Source of the DNA: Bdellovibrio sp. GT3
GTDB taxonomy: Bacteria; Bdellovibrionota; Bdellovibrionia; Bdellovibrionales; Bdellovibrionaceae
Reading direction: 5' to 3'
Assembly (NCBI RefSeq): GCF_037996765.1
Contig: NZ_JBBNAD010000001.1
Coordinates: 141,543 to 205,542, forward strand
DNA: 64,000 nt
Under the pieces are notes generated by a model, which was given only the letters and a program-made list of their open reading frames with translations, did not search any database and was not told the DNA's origin. A program made the position numbers and the translations under genes. Of the stretch, positions 1 to 7,898 are shown one piece after another. Each line of letters begins with the position of its first letter. Position 1 is the first letter of the stretch.

Positions 1-1
1 A

Positions 2-748
2 ATCTTTAATCAGCCTGAACAGTTTTTGTCGTACTTCATTTCTCCAAAACCGCCGATCGACAATCTTCGTAAAGACGAAGTCAGCATCTCTTTCGATCTG
101 CCTCTTCCGGCAGAGCAGTATCCGTTGGTGACGACCTACTTGAAGGCGGCGTTTGAGTCGTTGCCAGTTTATGTTGGTCAACCCTTGGCGAAGTGCGAGT
201 GGTCCGGCATTACTTTGAAATTAAGCTGGGCAACTCAGCAGCAGACAATCTTCACAGAAAACGAAACTGTCGGTCATCAGGTGAGTCCTGATTTGTTCCA
301 AAGCTTGTTGAACGATTTGCAGCGCACTCAGCGCGAACGCGAGGATCTGCAAAAATACGTTGGCGATCTTGAAGACAAGATTCGTAATTTCGAAAAACAA
401 AGACAGCAGCAGGTGGCGCAAGCTGAATCGGTTGATGTCGCTGACAGCCGTGGCTCATTGATTCCTCACGAAGGTGCACTGTCAAATTTAAACTTCGATG
501 TGGAATCCCCGGCGTATTCGTTGAATCAGAACCTGGCCCGTATGCATGACTACATGGTGCGCGCTCAGCAATTGATCACTATGCTTGCTTCCCAGGGAAA
601 AACAAATCCTGCAGTGAAGGAAGCGATGAGACGTGTGGACTGGGAGTTCGTAAAAACCGAATACCCACGCACCGTTTTCAATTCCATGGAACTGGTAAAA
701 AAAATGAACTCTAAGCATTCCGAGAAAGAAGGTACTCATCATGTCTGA
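2..748 (+). CDS. Coiled-coil protein of unknown function (5' end outside window)
   Basis: The reading frame is open to the left edge of the window, so the true start may lie upstream. An in-frame TTG at 26 is the first candidate start inside. The protein is soluble, with no signal peptide or membrane segment visible. A Gln/Arg/Glu-rich stretch around residues 95-130 (counted from the TTG) looks like a coiled coil. The C-terminal third carries many hydrophobic residues in a helical pattern. It overlaps the start of eno by 8 bases, so it is probably translated together with enolase. I do not recognise the family. A role as a small scaffold or binding protein would be a guess. Confidence 0.75.
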   Translation: MFNQPEQFLSYFISPKPPIDNLRKDEVSISFDLPLPAEQYPLVTTYLKAAFESLPVYVGQPLAKCEWSGITLKLSWATQQQTIFTENETVGHQVSPDLFQSLLNDLQRTQREREDLQKYVGDLEDKIRNFEKQRQQQVAQAESVDVADSRGSLIPHEGALSNLNFDVESPAYSLNQNLARMHDYMVRAQQLITMLASQGKTNPAVKEAMRRVDWEFVKTEYPRTVFNSMELVKKMNSKHSEKEGTHHV

Positions 749-2009
749 AATCATCAGTGTCGTAGCTCGTGAAATTCTTGATAGCCGTGGTAATCCAACG
801 GTTGAAGTTGAAATCGGCACAGCAGATGGCAACATCGGTCGCGCCGCAGTTCCATCAGGTGCATCCACTGGTGCCCATGAAGCTTGTGAGCTTCGTGATG
901 GCGACAAAAACCGTTACGGCGGTAAAGGCGTTTTCAAAGCCGTGGATAACATCCGTGAAAAAATCGCTCCAGAAATTCTGGGCCTTCAAGCGACTGAACA
1001 AGTTTACCTTGATAAAGTTCTTCGTGAAATCGACGGAACTGAAAACAAAACAAACCTGGGCGCGAATGCGATCCTGGGTGTTTCATTGGCTGCTGCGAAA
1101 GCCGCTGCTGCTGACGTGAATCTTCCATTGTACCGTTACATCGGTGGTTCCCAGGCTTGCCGCTTGCCGGTTCCTTTGATGAACGTATTGAACGGTGGCG
1201 CGCACGCGAACAACGGTCTTGATATTCAGGAGTTCATGATTGTTCCAACAGTGAACAATTCATACGCTGAATCACTTCGCGCTGGTGCAGAAATCTTCCA
1301 CGCTCTTAAAAAGATCCTGGGCAAAAAAGGTTTGACGACGGCAGTTGGTGACGAAGGTGGCTTCGCTCCGAAGTTGGGCAGCAATCAAGAAGCTTTGGAC
1401 TTGATCATGAGCGCGATCGTTGATGCTGGTTATGATCCAGGTCAAAACGTATTCTTGGGTTTGGATGTTGCTGCGACTGAAATGTACAAAGACGGCAAAT
1501 ACCAATTCGATGGCAGCTTGATCACTCCAAATGAACTTTTGAAAGTGTACCAAGGTTGGGCAGAGAAATATCCATTGATCACTATCGAAGACGGCTTCTC
1601 TGAAGACGACTGGGATTCATGGGTGAACGTCACTGCAGCTATGGGCAACCAAATGCAATTGGTAGGTGACGATTTGTTCGTAACTAATCCGAAACGTTTG
1701 CGTATGGGTCTTGAGAAAAAAGCTGCGAATGCATTGCTGGTGAAAGTAAACCAAATCGGTACTTTGACTGAAACATTCGAAGCTGTGAGCCTGGCTCAAA
1801 GAAACAAATACAAAACTGTGATGTCTCACCGCTCTGGTGAAACAGAAGACACGTTCATCGCAGATCTTGCGGTTGCGTTGGGTTGCCAACAAATCAAAAC
1901 AGGCAGCTTGTGCCGTTCTGAGCGTATTGCTAAATACAACCAATTGCTAAGAATCGAAGAGGATCTTGGTGGTATGGGCGTATACTGGGATAAAGCCGCT
2001 TTCCGCTAA
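741..2009 (+). CDS. eno: Enolase (phosphopyruvate hydratase)
   Basis: Enolase interconverts 2-phosphoglycerate and phosphoenolpyruvate in cytosolic glycolysis. At 422 residues it has the usual bacterial length. Family hallmarks are visible: the flexible loop [10 protein letters not shown] near residue 40, GDEGGFAP near 205, the metal ligands in [21 protein letters not shown] and [10 protein letters not shown], the catalytic Lys in [10 protein letters not shown], and the signature [10 protein letters not shown]. The ATG at 741 follows AAGAAGG at a normal distance and lies within the end of the preceding coiled-coil gene, which indicates translational coupling. A strong hairpin terminator follows the stop codon. 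Confidence 0.98.
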   Translation: MSEIISVVAREILDSRGNPTVEVEIGTADGNIGRAAVPSGASTGAHEACELRDGDKNRYGGKGVFKAVDNIREKIAPEILGLQATEQVYLDKVLREIDGTENKTNLGANAILGVSLAAAKAAAADVNLPLYRYIGGSQACRLPVPLMNVLNGGAHANNGLDIQEFMIVPTVNNSYAESLRAGAEIFHALKKILGKKGLTTAVGDEGGFAPKLGSNQEALDLIMSAIVDAGYDPGQNVFLGLDVAATEMYKDGKYQFDGSLITPNELLKVYQGWAEKYPLITIEDGFSEDDWDSWVNVTAAMGNQMQLVGDDLFVTNPKRLRMGLEKKAANALLVKVNQIGTLTETFEAVSLAQRNKYKTVMSHRSGETEDTFIADLAVALGCQQIKTGSLCRSERIAKYNQLLRIEEDLGGMGVYWDKAAFR

Positions 2010-2035
2010 TACCAGACGCTAAATTTTGATAAATA

Positions 2036-2068
2036 AAAAGCCACTCCCAGCGAGTGGCTTTTTTTATT
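2036..2068 (+). terminator. Rho-independent terminator of eno
   Basis: The arms AAGCCACTC (2038-2046) and GAGTGGCTT (2052-2060) pair around a five-base loop and are followed by a run of T. The stem begins 28 bases after the eno stop. Confidence 0.9.
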
Positions 2069-2116
2069 TCCGGATCTGGACTACCCAGTAGCCTGAAGCA
2101 AATTTAGACTTTTTGT

Positions 2117-2422
2117 ATGTCTTATAGTCGTTTTGCCGTAGGTCTTCGCCGTTTACTAAATCATCCTGGAAGAGTCGCATTTATCTGCATGATTATCTTC
2201 GGGGTATCTATCGTTTTGAATGGCAATCTATGGCGCCTATGGGGTTTGCATCGTGATTTTGATCGAATTAATGTCGAAATTAATGATAGCAAAAAAGCCA
2301 CAGTGGCACTTACAGCACAGCTTAAGCAGGCCAAAGATCCAGCTTTTATTGAGCGACAAGCCAGAGACAAATTAGACCTAGCTGGTGAGCACGATTTAGT
2401 TTTCGTTTTTCCTGAACAGTAG
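2117..2422 (+). CDS. ftsB: FtsB/DivIC-like septum formation protein
   Basis: This is a small bitopic membrane protein of 101 residues. A basic N-terminus is followed by one membrane segment at about residues 18-36, then a coiled-coil stretch of about 35 residues and the closing pattern in which FIERQARDKL precedes a short hydrophobic C-terminus. That layout and the motif are typical of FtsB/DivIC, which joins FtsL and FtsQ in the divisome at the septum. Position next to eno is also the common place for ftsB in proteobacteria. The ATG at 2117 is the natural start, although its ribosome-binding site is weak. Confidence 0.85.
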   Translation: MSYSRFAVGLRRLLNHPGRVAFICMIIFGVSIVLNGNLWRLWGLHRDFDRINVEINDSKKATVALTAQLKQAKDPAFIERQARDKLDLAGEHDLVFVFPEQ

Positions 2423-2451
2423 ATTAACGCGAGTAGTTATTTGATGTCGCT

Positions 2452-2514
2452 CCGGTATACTAGCAATAGTATCTCAGCTCTAAATACTTTTTATTTAAAA
2501 GTAATACCGGGGGG
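2452..2514 (+). promoter_or_regulatory. Structured leader of the small HTH gene
   Basis: Two nested inverted repeats lie just upstream of the start at 2523. The outer arms are CCGGTAT (2452-2458) and ATACCGG (2504-2510). The inner arms are TACTTTT (2485-2491) and AAAAGTA (2497-2503). The outer right arm runs into the G-rich ribosome-binding site at 2509-2514. The repeat could be an RNA fold or an operator. A promoter could not be placed with confidence. Confidence 0.4.
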
Positions 2515-2522
2515 TTACCCTT

Positions 2523-2825
2523 ATGATCGAAAATCAAAATGAATGGAATAGAGACAGTCTTCGCGCGCTTCGCCTTCGTCTTGGCTGGAGTCGCTCGGAC
2601 ATGGCTCGCAGATTAAAGTGTGCTTTGACAGACATCGAAACGTGGGAAGAAGGCAACGGAGAGTTGTTGTTCAATCCACAAATCAAAGGCGAATTGGCCT
2701 TGATCAACCGTCAAGCTGACGAGGCTTCTGACGAAGTTCGCTTCACACCTGCCTGTGAGAACGAGTGCGACAAGAATGCACTTTCTCAAGTGGATTTCTC
2801 TCGCGTCAAAGCGGATCTAGAGTAA
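2523..2825 (+). CDS. Small helix-turn-helix (XRE-like) protein
   Basis: The product has 100 residues. Residues 10-45 show the Cro/CI-type helix-turn-helix pattern (RALRLRLGWSRSDMARRL, then a helix with DIETWEEG), in which helix 3 would read DNA. The C-terminal half is acidic and includes two Cys close together (CENEC). The start follows a strong GGGGGG ribosome-binding site eight bases away. It has its own structured leader and is followed by polA, separated by a hairpin. The target genes are unknown. Autoregulation through the upstream inverted repeats is possible but is an inference. Confidence 0.8.
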   Translation: MIENQNEWNRDSLRALRLRLGWSRSDMARRLKCALTDIETWEEGNGELLFNPQIKGELALINRQADEASDEVRFTPACENECDKNALSQVDFSRVKADLE

Positions 2826-2843
2826 TCGAATAATCGACAATCA

Positions 2844-2888
2844 AACTCTCCCGTTGTAGGTTTTTTAATCTGCAAAACCGGGAGAGTT
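2844..2888 (+). promoter_or_regulatory. Hairpin sequestering the polA ribosome-binding site
   Basis: The perfect 10-base arms AACTCTCCCG (2844-2853) and CGGGAGAGTT (2879-2888) enclose 25 bases. The right arm contains GGGAGAG, the only good ribosome-binding site for the polA ATG at 2891. No T run follows, so it is a poor terminator and a good candidate for translational control. Confidence 0.55.
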
Positions 2889-2890
2889 CT

Positions 2891-5491
2891 ATGAAAAAAA
2901 TCTACCTTATTGATGTCAGCTCGATGTTCTTTCGCGCCTTCTTCGCGATCCGACAACTGACATCCCCTAAGGGCATGCCCGTTAATGCCATCTACGGTTT
3001 CATCTCCATGATCACGAAACTCATGAAAGAGGAAAAACCAGAATACATGGTTTTCTGCTACGACCGTAAAGAGCCTTCATTCAGACACGAAATGTACGAT
3101 GACTACAAAGCTCACCGTACCGAAATGCCTGAAGACCTGGCTGTGCAGATTCCTTATATCAAACAATTGGCCGATATCATGGGTATCCCGGCTTTGGAAA
3201 TTCCAAGCTACGAAGCCGATGACATCATTGGAACATTGACCAAGGTTGGAAAAAAGAACGGCGTCGAAGTCGTGATTGTCAGCGGAGATAAAGACTTCGG
3301 TCAGTTGATCGAAGATGGCGTGATCCTTTACGACACGATGAAAGATCATCGCTATACCTCTCAAGGTGTTTTCGAAAAATGGGGCGTGCGCCCAGATCAG
3401 TTCATCGACTACTTGGCGATCGTGGGTGATACCTCGGATAACATCCCAGGCGTTAAGGGCGTTGGTGAAAAGGGTGCAATTAAGCTTCTTGAGCAATTCA
3501 AGCACCTTGAAGACATCTACGAAAACATCGACAAAGTTGAAAGCAAAAGCGTTCGTCAAAAATTGATCGATGCCAAAGACATGGCTCTTTTGTCTAAAAA
3601 ACTGGTGACCATCGCGACAGAAATTCCAGTGGATCACGATATTGAATCTTATCGCTTGAAGCCGCGTAAAGATGAAGAACTGCGCGCGTATCTGCGCGAA
3701 TTCAATTTCAAAACTTTCGAAAAAAACCTGTTCGGAGATTCTTCGGCGGCACCGGCACCGGCAGCTGCAGCGCCCATGACTTCGACAGAGGTGGGTAAGG
3801 CCTATTACTCGGCTGCAGCCAAACCGGCAGCGGCTCCCGATGCTTTGGCAACTCCAATGCTTGCGGATCATCAAACCAAAGAATTCACTGAAAAGACGTT
3901 ATCCACAAAAGAACTCGCAGGAATGTTTGCTGAAGGACAGCCACTATGGGGTTTTCACGATGCCCGCGGTGTCTTCATCGGGACTGATAACGATATCATC
4001 GCTGTTTCTGATTCCGAATTCCTGGGCAAATTGACCGATACCTTCAAAGTTCAATGGAAGGGCTACGATCTTAAGGATTTGTGGCACAAAATTGGAGCTA
4101 AGAATCCAAGTGCCGAATGGGATTCGATGTTGGCAGCTTATGTTTTGAAGGCTGCGGACTCGTCTGATTTTTCCAAGATCTATGAAAAACACATGGGCGA
4201 GGCGTTGCCAGAGATGGCGTCACCTTCACAGCTATACAATGCACAACTGCACCTTGCAAAAACCTTGGATAAGAAGCTTCACGAACTTCACGGTGAAAAA
4301 GTTTACCGCGAGCTGGAACTTCCGTTGGTGAAAGTGCTTTTATCCATGGAAAATCTGGGGATCCGTATCGATACGGATTTGCTCCACAACCTTAGTAAAG
4401 AACTTGAGGGCGAAATCGCCGTACTGGAAAAACAAATTCACGAACTGGCGGGAGAGAACTTCAACGTCGGAAGTCCCAAACAACTGGGCGTGATTCTGTT
4501 TGAAAAGTTAGGTCTGCCTGCAGGTAAGAAAACCAAAACTGGATACTCGACAGGGGAGGACGTACTCGAAGCCCTTGATCATCCTATCGCAAAACTGGTT
4601 TTGCAATGGCGTGAGCTTTCAAAACTAAAATCCACCTATGTGGATGCATTGCCAGTCATGGTTCAGGAAAAAGACGGACGAGTGCACACAAGTTTCAATC
4701 AGGCTTTGACGACTACGGGCCGCTTATCCAGTACATCTCCGAATTTGCAGAATATTCCGATCCGTACGCAGCGTGGTCAGTTGGTGCGTAAAGCCTTCAT
4801 CGCAAATCCGCGCATGAAGCTTCTTTCGGTCGACTACTCACAAATTGAATTAAGAATTCTTGCGCACATCTCTGAAGATCCAAATCTATGTAAAGCCTTC
4901 GCTGAAGACCTGGACATCCATGCGGCGACTGCGGCAGAGATCTTTAATATTCCTTTAACTGAAGTAAATGCAGAACATCGTCGCACAGCCAAGGCTGTAA
5001 ACTTCGGTATCGCCTACGGGCAGGGTGCATTCGGTTTGGCTGAAACTTTGGGTATTTCCCGTACAGAAGGAAAAGACATCATTGATCGCTATTTCACGCG
5101 CTTTAAAAACGTGCGCGATTATATCGAGGGCACGGTTAAGATCGCTCACGAAAAAGGTTACGTGGAAACACTGTTTGGTCGTCGTCGCTATATCGATGAA
5201 CTTCAATCCAGCAACGCCATGCTAAAAAAATTCGGCGAGCGCGCTGCCATCAATGCCCCGATTCAGGGAACAGCCAGTGACTTGGTTAAAAAAGCCATGA
5301 TCGAAGTCCACAAGACGGTGCCAGTGCGCATGCTATTGCAAGTGCATGACGAATTGATCTTCGAAGATTTCGCAGACAATTTGGAGAAAATCACTCCGCA
5401 GTTGGTAAGCATCATGGAAAACGTGGCGACACTGCGTGTGCCTCTAAAGGTAAATTACTCCATCGGCAATAACTGGGACGAAGCCCACTGA
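2891..5491 (+). CDS. polA: DNA polymerase I
   Basis: DNA polymerase I handles repair and Okazaki fragment maturation. The 866 residues divide into a 5' nuclease (about 1-285, with YEADDIIGT and VGDTSDNIPGVKGVG), an Ala/Pro linker near 285-300, a proofreading-like domain (about 330-480) and the polymerase (about 490-866). Polymerase motif A is SVDYSQIELRIL, motif B is RRTAKAVNFGIAYGQG and motif C is LQVHDELIFE. The proofreading domain lacks the DxE metal site: the equivalent stretch reads GFHDARG, and the later catalytic Asp region reads LYNAQLHLAKTLD. It is therefore probably inactive, as in several other bacterial Pol I enzymes. Its ribosome-binding site lies in a hairpin. Confidence 0.97.
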   Translation: MKKIYLIDVSSMFFRAFFAIRQLTSPKGMPVNAIYGFISMITKLMKEEKPEYMVFCYDRKEPSFRHEMYDDYKAHRTEMPEDLAVQIPYIKQLADIMGIPALEIPSYEADDIIGTLTKVGKKNGVEVVIVSGDKDFGQLIEDGVILYDTMKDHRYTSQGVFEKWGVRPDQFIDYLAIVGDTSDNIPGVKGVGEKGAIKLLEQFKHLEDIYENIDKVESKSVRQKLIDAKDMALLSKKLVTIATEIPVDHDIESYRLKPRKDEELRAYLREFNFKTFEKNLFGDSSAAPAPAAAAPMTSTEVGKAYYSAAAKPAAAPDALATPMLADHQTKEFTEKTLSTKELAGMFAEGQPLWGFHDARGVFIGTDNDIIAVSDSEFLGKLTDTFKVQWKGYDLKDLWHKIGAKNPSAEWDSMLAAYVLKAADSSDFSKIYEKHMGEALPEMASPSQLYNAQLHLAKTLDKKLHELHGEKVYRELELPLVKVLLSMENLGIRIDTDLLHNLSKELEGEIAVLEKQIHELAGENFNVGSPKQLGVILFEKLGLPAGKKTKTGYSTGEDVLEALDHPIAKLVLQWRELSKLKSTYVDALPVMVQEKDGRVHTSFNQALTTTGRLSSTSPNLQNIPIRTQRGQLVRKAFIANPRMKLLSVDYSQIELRILAHISEDPNLCKAFAEDLDIHAATAAEIFNIPLTEVNAEHRRTAKAVNFGIAYGQGAFGLAETLGISRTEGKDIIDRYFTRFKNVRDYIEGTVKIAHEKGYVETLFGRRRYIDELQSSNAMLKKFGERAAINAPIQGTASDLVKKAMIEVHKTVPVRMLLQVHDELIFEDFADNLEKITPQLVSIMENVATLRVPLKVNYSIGNNWDEAH

Positions 5492-5494
5492 CCC

Positions 5495-5618
5495 GTGCGG
5501 ATGAAAAAGGGCAAACTGCTTCGTTGTCGGTTGGCGCCTTGCTCTTCGGCGTACTTGGAGTACGCCTGCGTGGCAGTCGCCGCCCTCCGCCTCGCATTTG
5601 ACCCTTTTTGATCCGCAC
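5495..5618. repeat. Long imperfect palindrome between convergent polA and ABC gene
   Basis: The outer arms GTGCGGAT-g-AAAAAGGG (5495-5511) and CCCTTTTT-g-ATCCGCAC (5602-5618) are almost perfectly complementary. The interior holds a second perfect hairpin, GGCGTACT tgg AGTACGCC (about 5549-5567). The element is more G+C-rich than its surroundings and encodes nothing convincing. It fills most of the gap between polA and the convergent minus-strand ABC gene, so it may terminate both transcripts. It may also be one copy of a dispersed repeat. Confidence 0.6.
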
Positions 5619-5675
5619 TGGCGTTCGCGGTGCGGAGGATGGGGATGGGGACGGGTTGGGGCGAGCTGTGCTGGG

Positions 5676-7010
5676 TTAGCGGTGGCGGACTTCTACTACT
5701 ACTTTTTCTTTGGCGATCTCGTTGATGAGTGTGTTGATCTTTTCGATATTTTCTTCGTCTAGGTTTGCGTCCCATTCATCTAGCAGAATTATCTTCTCGT
5801 TCATTTGAGCGATGTGCTTCAAGTGCTGTAGGATGTTTTGTCCTGTGGAGCCCACTTTTAGATTTGGAATATCGAATTGTGGATTGGCTGGCAGGTAGAT
5901 GCTTTCTTCGACTTGCTCGTTGAGCATTAGAAGTAGAGTTGATTTGCCGCTGCCGTTGTTGCCACGCACTTCAAGTCTGCGGGGAGTTGCGTTTTCAATC
6001 TGTTCTTTGATTTCATTTGTTGTTTGGTAGTTCTTGTTCTCTACCTGAATCTGGTTTGCTTTAATTCGGTTGCAATAGCCAAGTTCAGACAATTTTGTAC
6101 CTTCTGCCAGTATCTTGAATTTTGATTCAAAGCTGATCAAAGAGGCTACAGCTGTAAAAATACTTCTGAATGTTCCAAGCATGGTTAGTTGGCGGGGAAT
6201 AGTTGCCAGCAAAGCAATCAGTACAGGGGCATTCCCTTGATTCTTGAATAATGTAAACACGATAAGTGACATCACCGGAAGGCAAGATACCAAAGTAAGA
6301 ATCACAACCAATCCTTCGTACCATCGTACTGATGTTTTGGACTTCTCCAGTGAGTTCTTCAGCAGAGTATGCAGACGGCTTTTGTAGGTATTGATCTGTG
6401 GCGAATTCTTAAAGAAGATGTTTTCCCAAGAGGTTAGTAAATAGCTATTCAGGGACAGTTTTGCATTCTGCTCTTCTTCGAATGCAGTTGTGGCGCGTTT
6501 TTGCAAAGCTCTGAATGCGAAAAAGCTGATAGCACCGGATACTATGAACGCTGGGATAAATTGGGGATCTAAAACATAACCGATTACAAGGGCACTTAGA
6601 ATAATAGACAAGGCATAGGAAAAAACATCGATGTAGACAAGCAGAATTGCCGCTAGATACATCTCTACTTCCGCGCCGATGGAAATCAGGAATGATTCCT
6701 TTTTGTCTTTTTGTTGCCAGAAGCTTGGCGATCCCGCTTTGGACAAAAGGTGCTCGTTCAGGTATTGGCGGTAAGCAGCAACCGTTAAGGTCGTGTCGAG
6801 TGGTCTGACGAAGTAGCCCATGGCTGGTGCTATCAGGTGAGTCAGCATTGCAAGTACGGCCCAGAAGGCGAATTGAACGATGTTTTCAATATTGAAGCCG
6901 GCTTTTGCCAAAGCAAATGTACCTACAGCAGTAATGAATTGTTGAATCAAAATAAGAGCAGCGATTTTTAACGCAAGTTTTTTATCGATGTAAGAGAGTG
7001 TTGTTTTCAT
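5676..7010 (-). CDS. ABC exporter, fused membrane and ATPase domains, cyclic-peptide-exporter-like
   Basis: The protein has 444 residues. Residues 1-290 hold about six membrane segments. The ATPase domain starts near 300 and is short: Walker A is RGNNGSGKST, the signature is GSTGQ in place of LSGGQ, and Walker B is ILLDEWDANLDEEN. The protein ends right after the H-loop His. The S-T-G-Q signature and the DEW following Walker B resemble the SyrD/PvdE/YojI exporter family, which moves cyclic or modified peptides out of the cytoplasm. ATG 7010 was chosen over a longer frame because AGGAAAG lies just upstream and the start sits two bases after the oxygenase gene. The gene is A+T-richer than its neighbours. 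The substrate is inferred to be the product of the adjacent peptide gene. Confidence 0.85.
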   Translation of the reverse strand: MKTTLSYIDKKLALKIAALILIQQFITAVGTFALAKAGFNIENIVQFAFWAVLAMLTHLIAPAMGYFVRPLDTTLTVAAYRQYLNEHLLSKAGSPSFWQQKDKKESFLISIGAEVEMYLAAILLVYIDVFSYALSIILSALVIGYVLDPQFIPAFIVSGAISFFAFRALQKRATTAFEEEQNAKLSLNSYLLTSWENIFFKNSPQINTYKSRLHTLLKNSLEKSKTSVRWYEGLVVILTLVSCLPVMSLIVFTLFKNQGNAPVLIALLATIPRQLTMLGTFRSIFTAVASLISFESKFKILAEGTKLSELGYCNRIKANQIQVENKNYQTTNEIKEQIENATPRRLEVRGNNGSGKSTLLLMLNEQVEESIYLPANPQFDIPNLKVGSTGQNILQHLKHIAQMNEKIILLDEWDANLDEENIEKINTLINEIAKEKVVVEVRHR

Positions 7011-7012
7011 AA

Positions 7013-7594
7013 TTATCTTTCCTGAACAATCCACTCTGACATTACAGAGTACCTGGTCCAATTTTTCACTTTGTTAACGGAGTGCCAGTTGGTTTCATCC
7101 GAAAAGAACAGAATCATTCTATTTGGAATTGGCTCAATGATATGGGCTTCTTCTGAGCTTGATTTTTCATTTTCGTGGAGTAAAAGTTCTCCGCCGTTTT
7201 CCTTCTTCCAGTTCGGGGAAAGGTAAAGAATGCAGACCAACGATCGATACTCCACAGTGTCTGTATGTATCGGCATCGATGGACTGGAGTCATTCATGTA
7301 GCGTAGTTGAACCAGACTCTTTTGATTAATCTCAAGTTCCGCGTCAGCGGCGCTTTCCAAAAAAAGTTTGAAGTCTTCGCTTAGGAAAATTCGTGCCAGA
7401 TCCAAATCGGGAGTGAACTTAAAATTCACCTCCCATAGATCATCCGGAAGTCGTTGAAAGCCTTCTTTGGAGTTACACATCGTTTGTTGGAACTTCTCCA
7501 GAGCGTCGAGAGGCAGAAAATTATCCACCAGGTAGTACGGCCATGGTTGACTGAATTTCAAAGCTTGTTTGTATCGAATTAATGTCGTTTCCAT
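7013..7594 (-). CDS. 2-oxoglutarate/Fe(II)-dependent oxygenase (prolyl 4-hydroxylase-like)
   Basis: The product has 193 residues. The iron-binding facial triad of the 2OG-Fe(II) oxygenase superfamily is visible as HTD within MPIHTDTVEYRS (about residues 110-125) and a distal His in NWHSVNKVK (about 170). Arg in WTRYSVMSEW is the expected 2-oxoglutarate ligand. The segment CILYLSPNWKKENGGEL matches the core strand pattern of P4H-type enzymes. Such enzymes hydroxylate amino-acid side chains or small molecules. The gene lies between a 49-residue peptide gene (21 bases upstream) and an exporter (2 bases downstream), which suggests it modifies that peptide. This substrate is an inference, and a free amino acid or other target remains possible. 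Confidence 0.85.
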   Translation of the reverse strand: METTLIRYKQALKFSQPWPYYLVDNFLPLDALEKFQQTMCNSKEGFQRLPDDLWEVNFKFTPDLDLARIFLSEDFKLFLESAADAELEINQKSLVQLRYMNDSSPSMPIHTDTVEYRSLVCILYLSPNWKKENGGELLLHENEKSSSEEAHIIEPIPNRMILFFSDETNWHSVNKVKNWTRYSVMSEWIVQER

Positions 7595-7615
7595 GGTCGT
7601 TCTACCTGTTTGAAG

Positions 7616-7765
7616 TTACTTTCCTGAGTTTGATGTGCTTTTTGTCTTCAGAAGGTCTTTGATTTCTTGAGGGATGCAGTTGTCATCGAGTTCGCGTTGA
7701 ACACCATGGGCAAAAGCGCCTCTGCGGGAATAACTGATTGATTGGAAAATTTCGAATTTGTTCAT
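7616..7765 (-). CDS. Small peptide, candidate precursor of the oxygenase/exporter cassette
   Basis: This short frame has 49 codons. It reads MNKFEIFQSISYSRRGAF at the N-terminus and ends in a Lys/Ser/Thr-rich tail, with one Cys near residue 32. The start ATG at 7765 has an excellent ribosome-binding site (AAAGGAG, seven bases away) that lies in a hairpin. The gene is first in a tight minus-strand series with the 2OG-Fe oxygenase and the ABC exporter. No Gly-Gly leader cleavage site, signal peptide or membrane segment is visible. I do not recognise the family. A ribosomally made peptide that is hydroxylated and exported fits the context. An immunity or regulatory peptide is the alternative. 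Confidence 0.6.
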   Translation of the reverse strand: MNKFEIFQSISYSRRGAFAHGVQRELDDNCIPQEIKDLLKTKSTSNSGK

Positions 7766-7768
7766 ATG

Positions 7769-7789
7769 GGATCTCCTTTGTGGAGATCC
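7769..7789 (-). promoter_or_regulatory. Hairpin over the ribosome-binding site of the 49-residue peptide gene
   Basis: The perfect 8-base arms GGATCTCC and GGAGATCC enclose a five-base loop immediately upstream of the minus-strand ATG. On the mRNA the right arm carries GGAG of the ribosome-binding site, so the folded leader should block initiation. Confidence 0.55.
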
Positions 7790-7803
7790 GTAATTGCAGG
7801 TCC

Positions 7804-7837
7804 GATGCCACGGATTTCGGGCATCAGATCAAATATA
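7804..7837 (-). promoter_or_regulatory. Possible promoter and operator of the peptide cassette
   Basis: Read on the minus strand, TATATT (7832-7837) could serve as a -10 box, though the -35 is weak. Just downstream of it is an inverted repeat GATGCC/GGCATC (7804-7809 and 7820-7825) with a ten-base gap. This is the only plausible promoter region between the lipoprotein gene and the peptide gene. Confidence 0.3.
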
Positions 7838-7898
7838 GGCGTGCTGAGGAGCTGCGGTAATTAAAATCAGGATTTTGTCTTAGAATTAGGAACCGGCG

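Noticed and set aside
3077..3874. 265-codon frame on the minus strand opposite polA
   Set aside because: It is fully antisense to the clear 5' nuclease region of polA, has biased His/Phe/Cys/Arg composition and no ribosome-binding site. It is a shadow frame.
5455..5775. Minus frame over the end of polA and the palindrome
   Set aside because: Very Arg/Ser/Pro-rich reading of the repeat. It lacks a ribosome-binding site and overlaps the end of the ABC gene.
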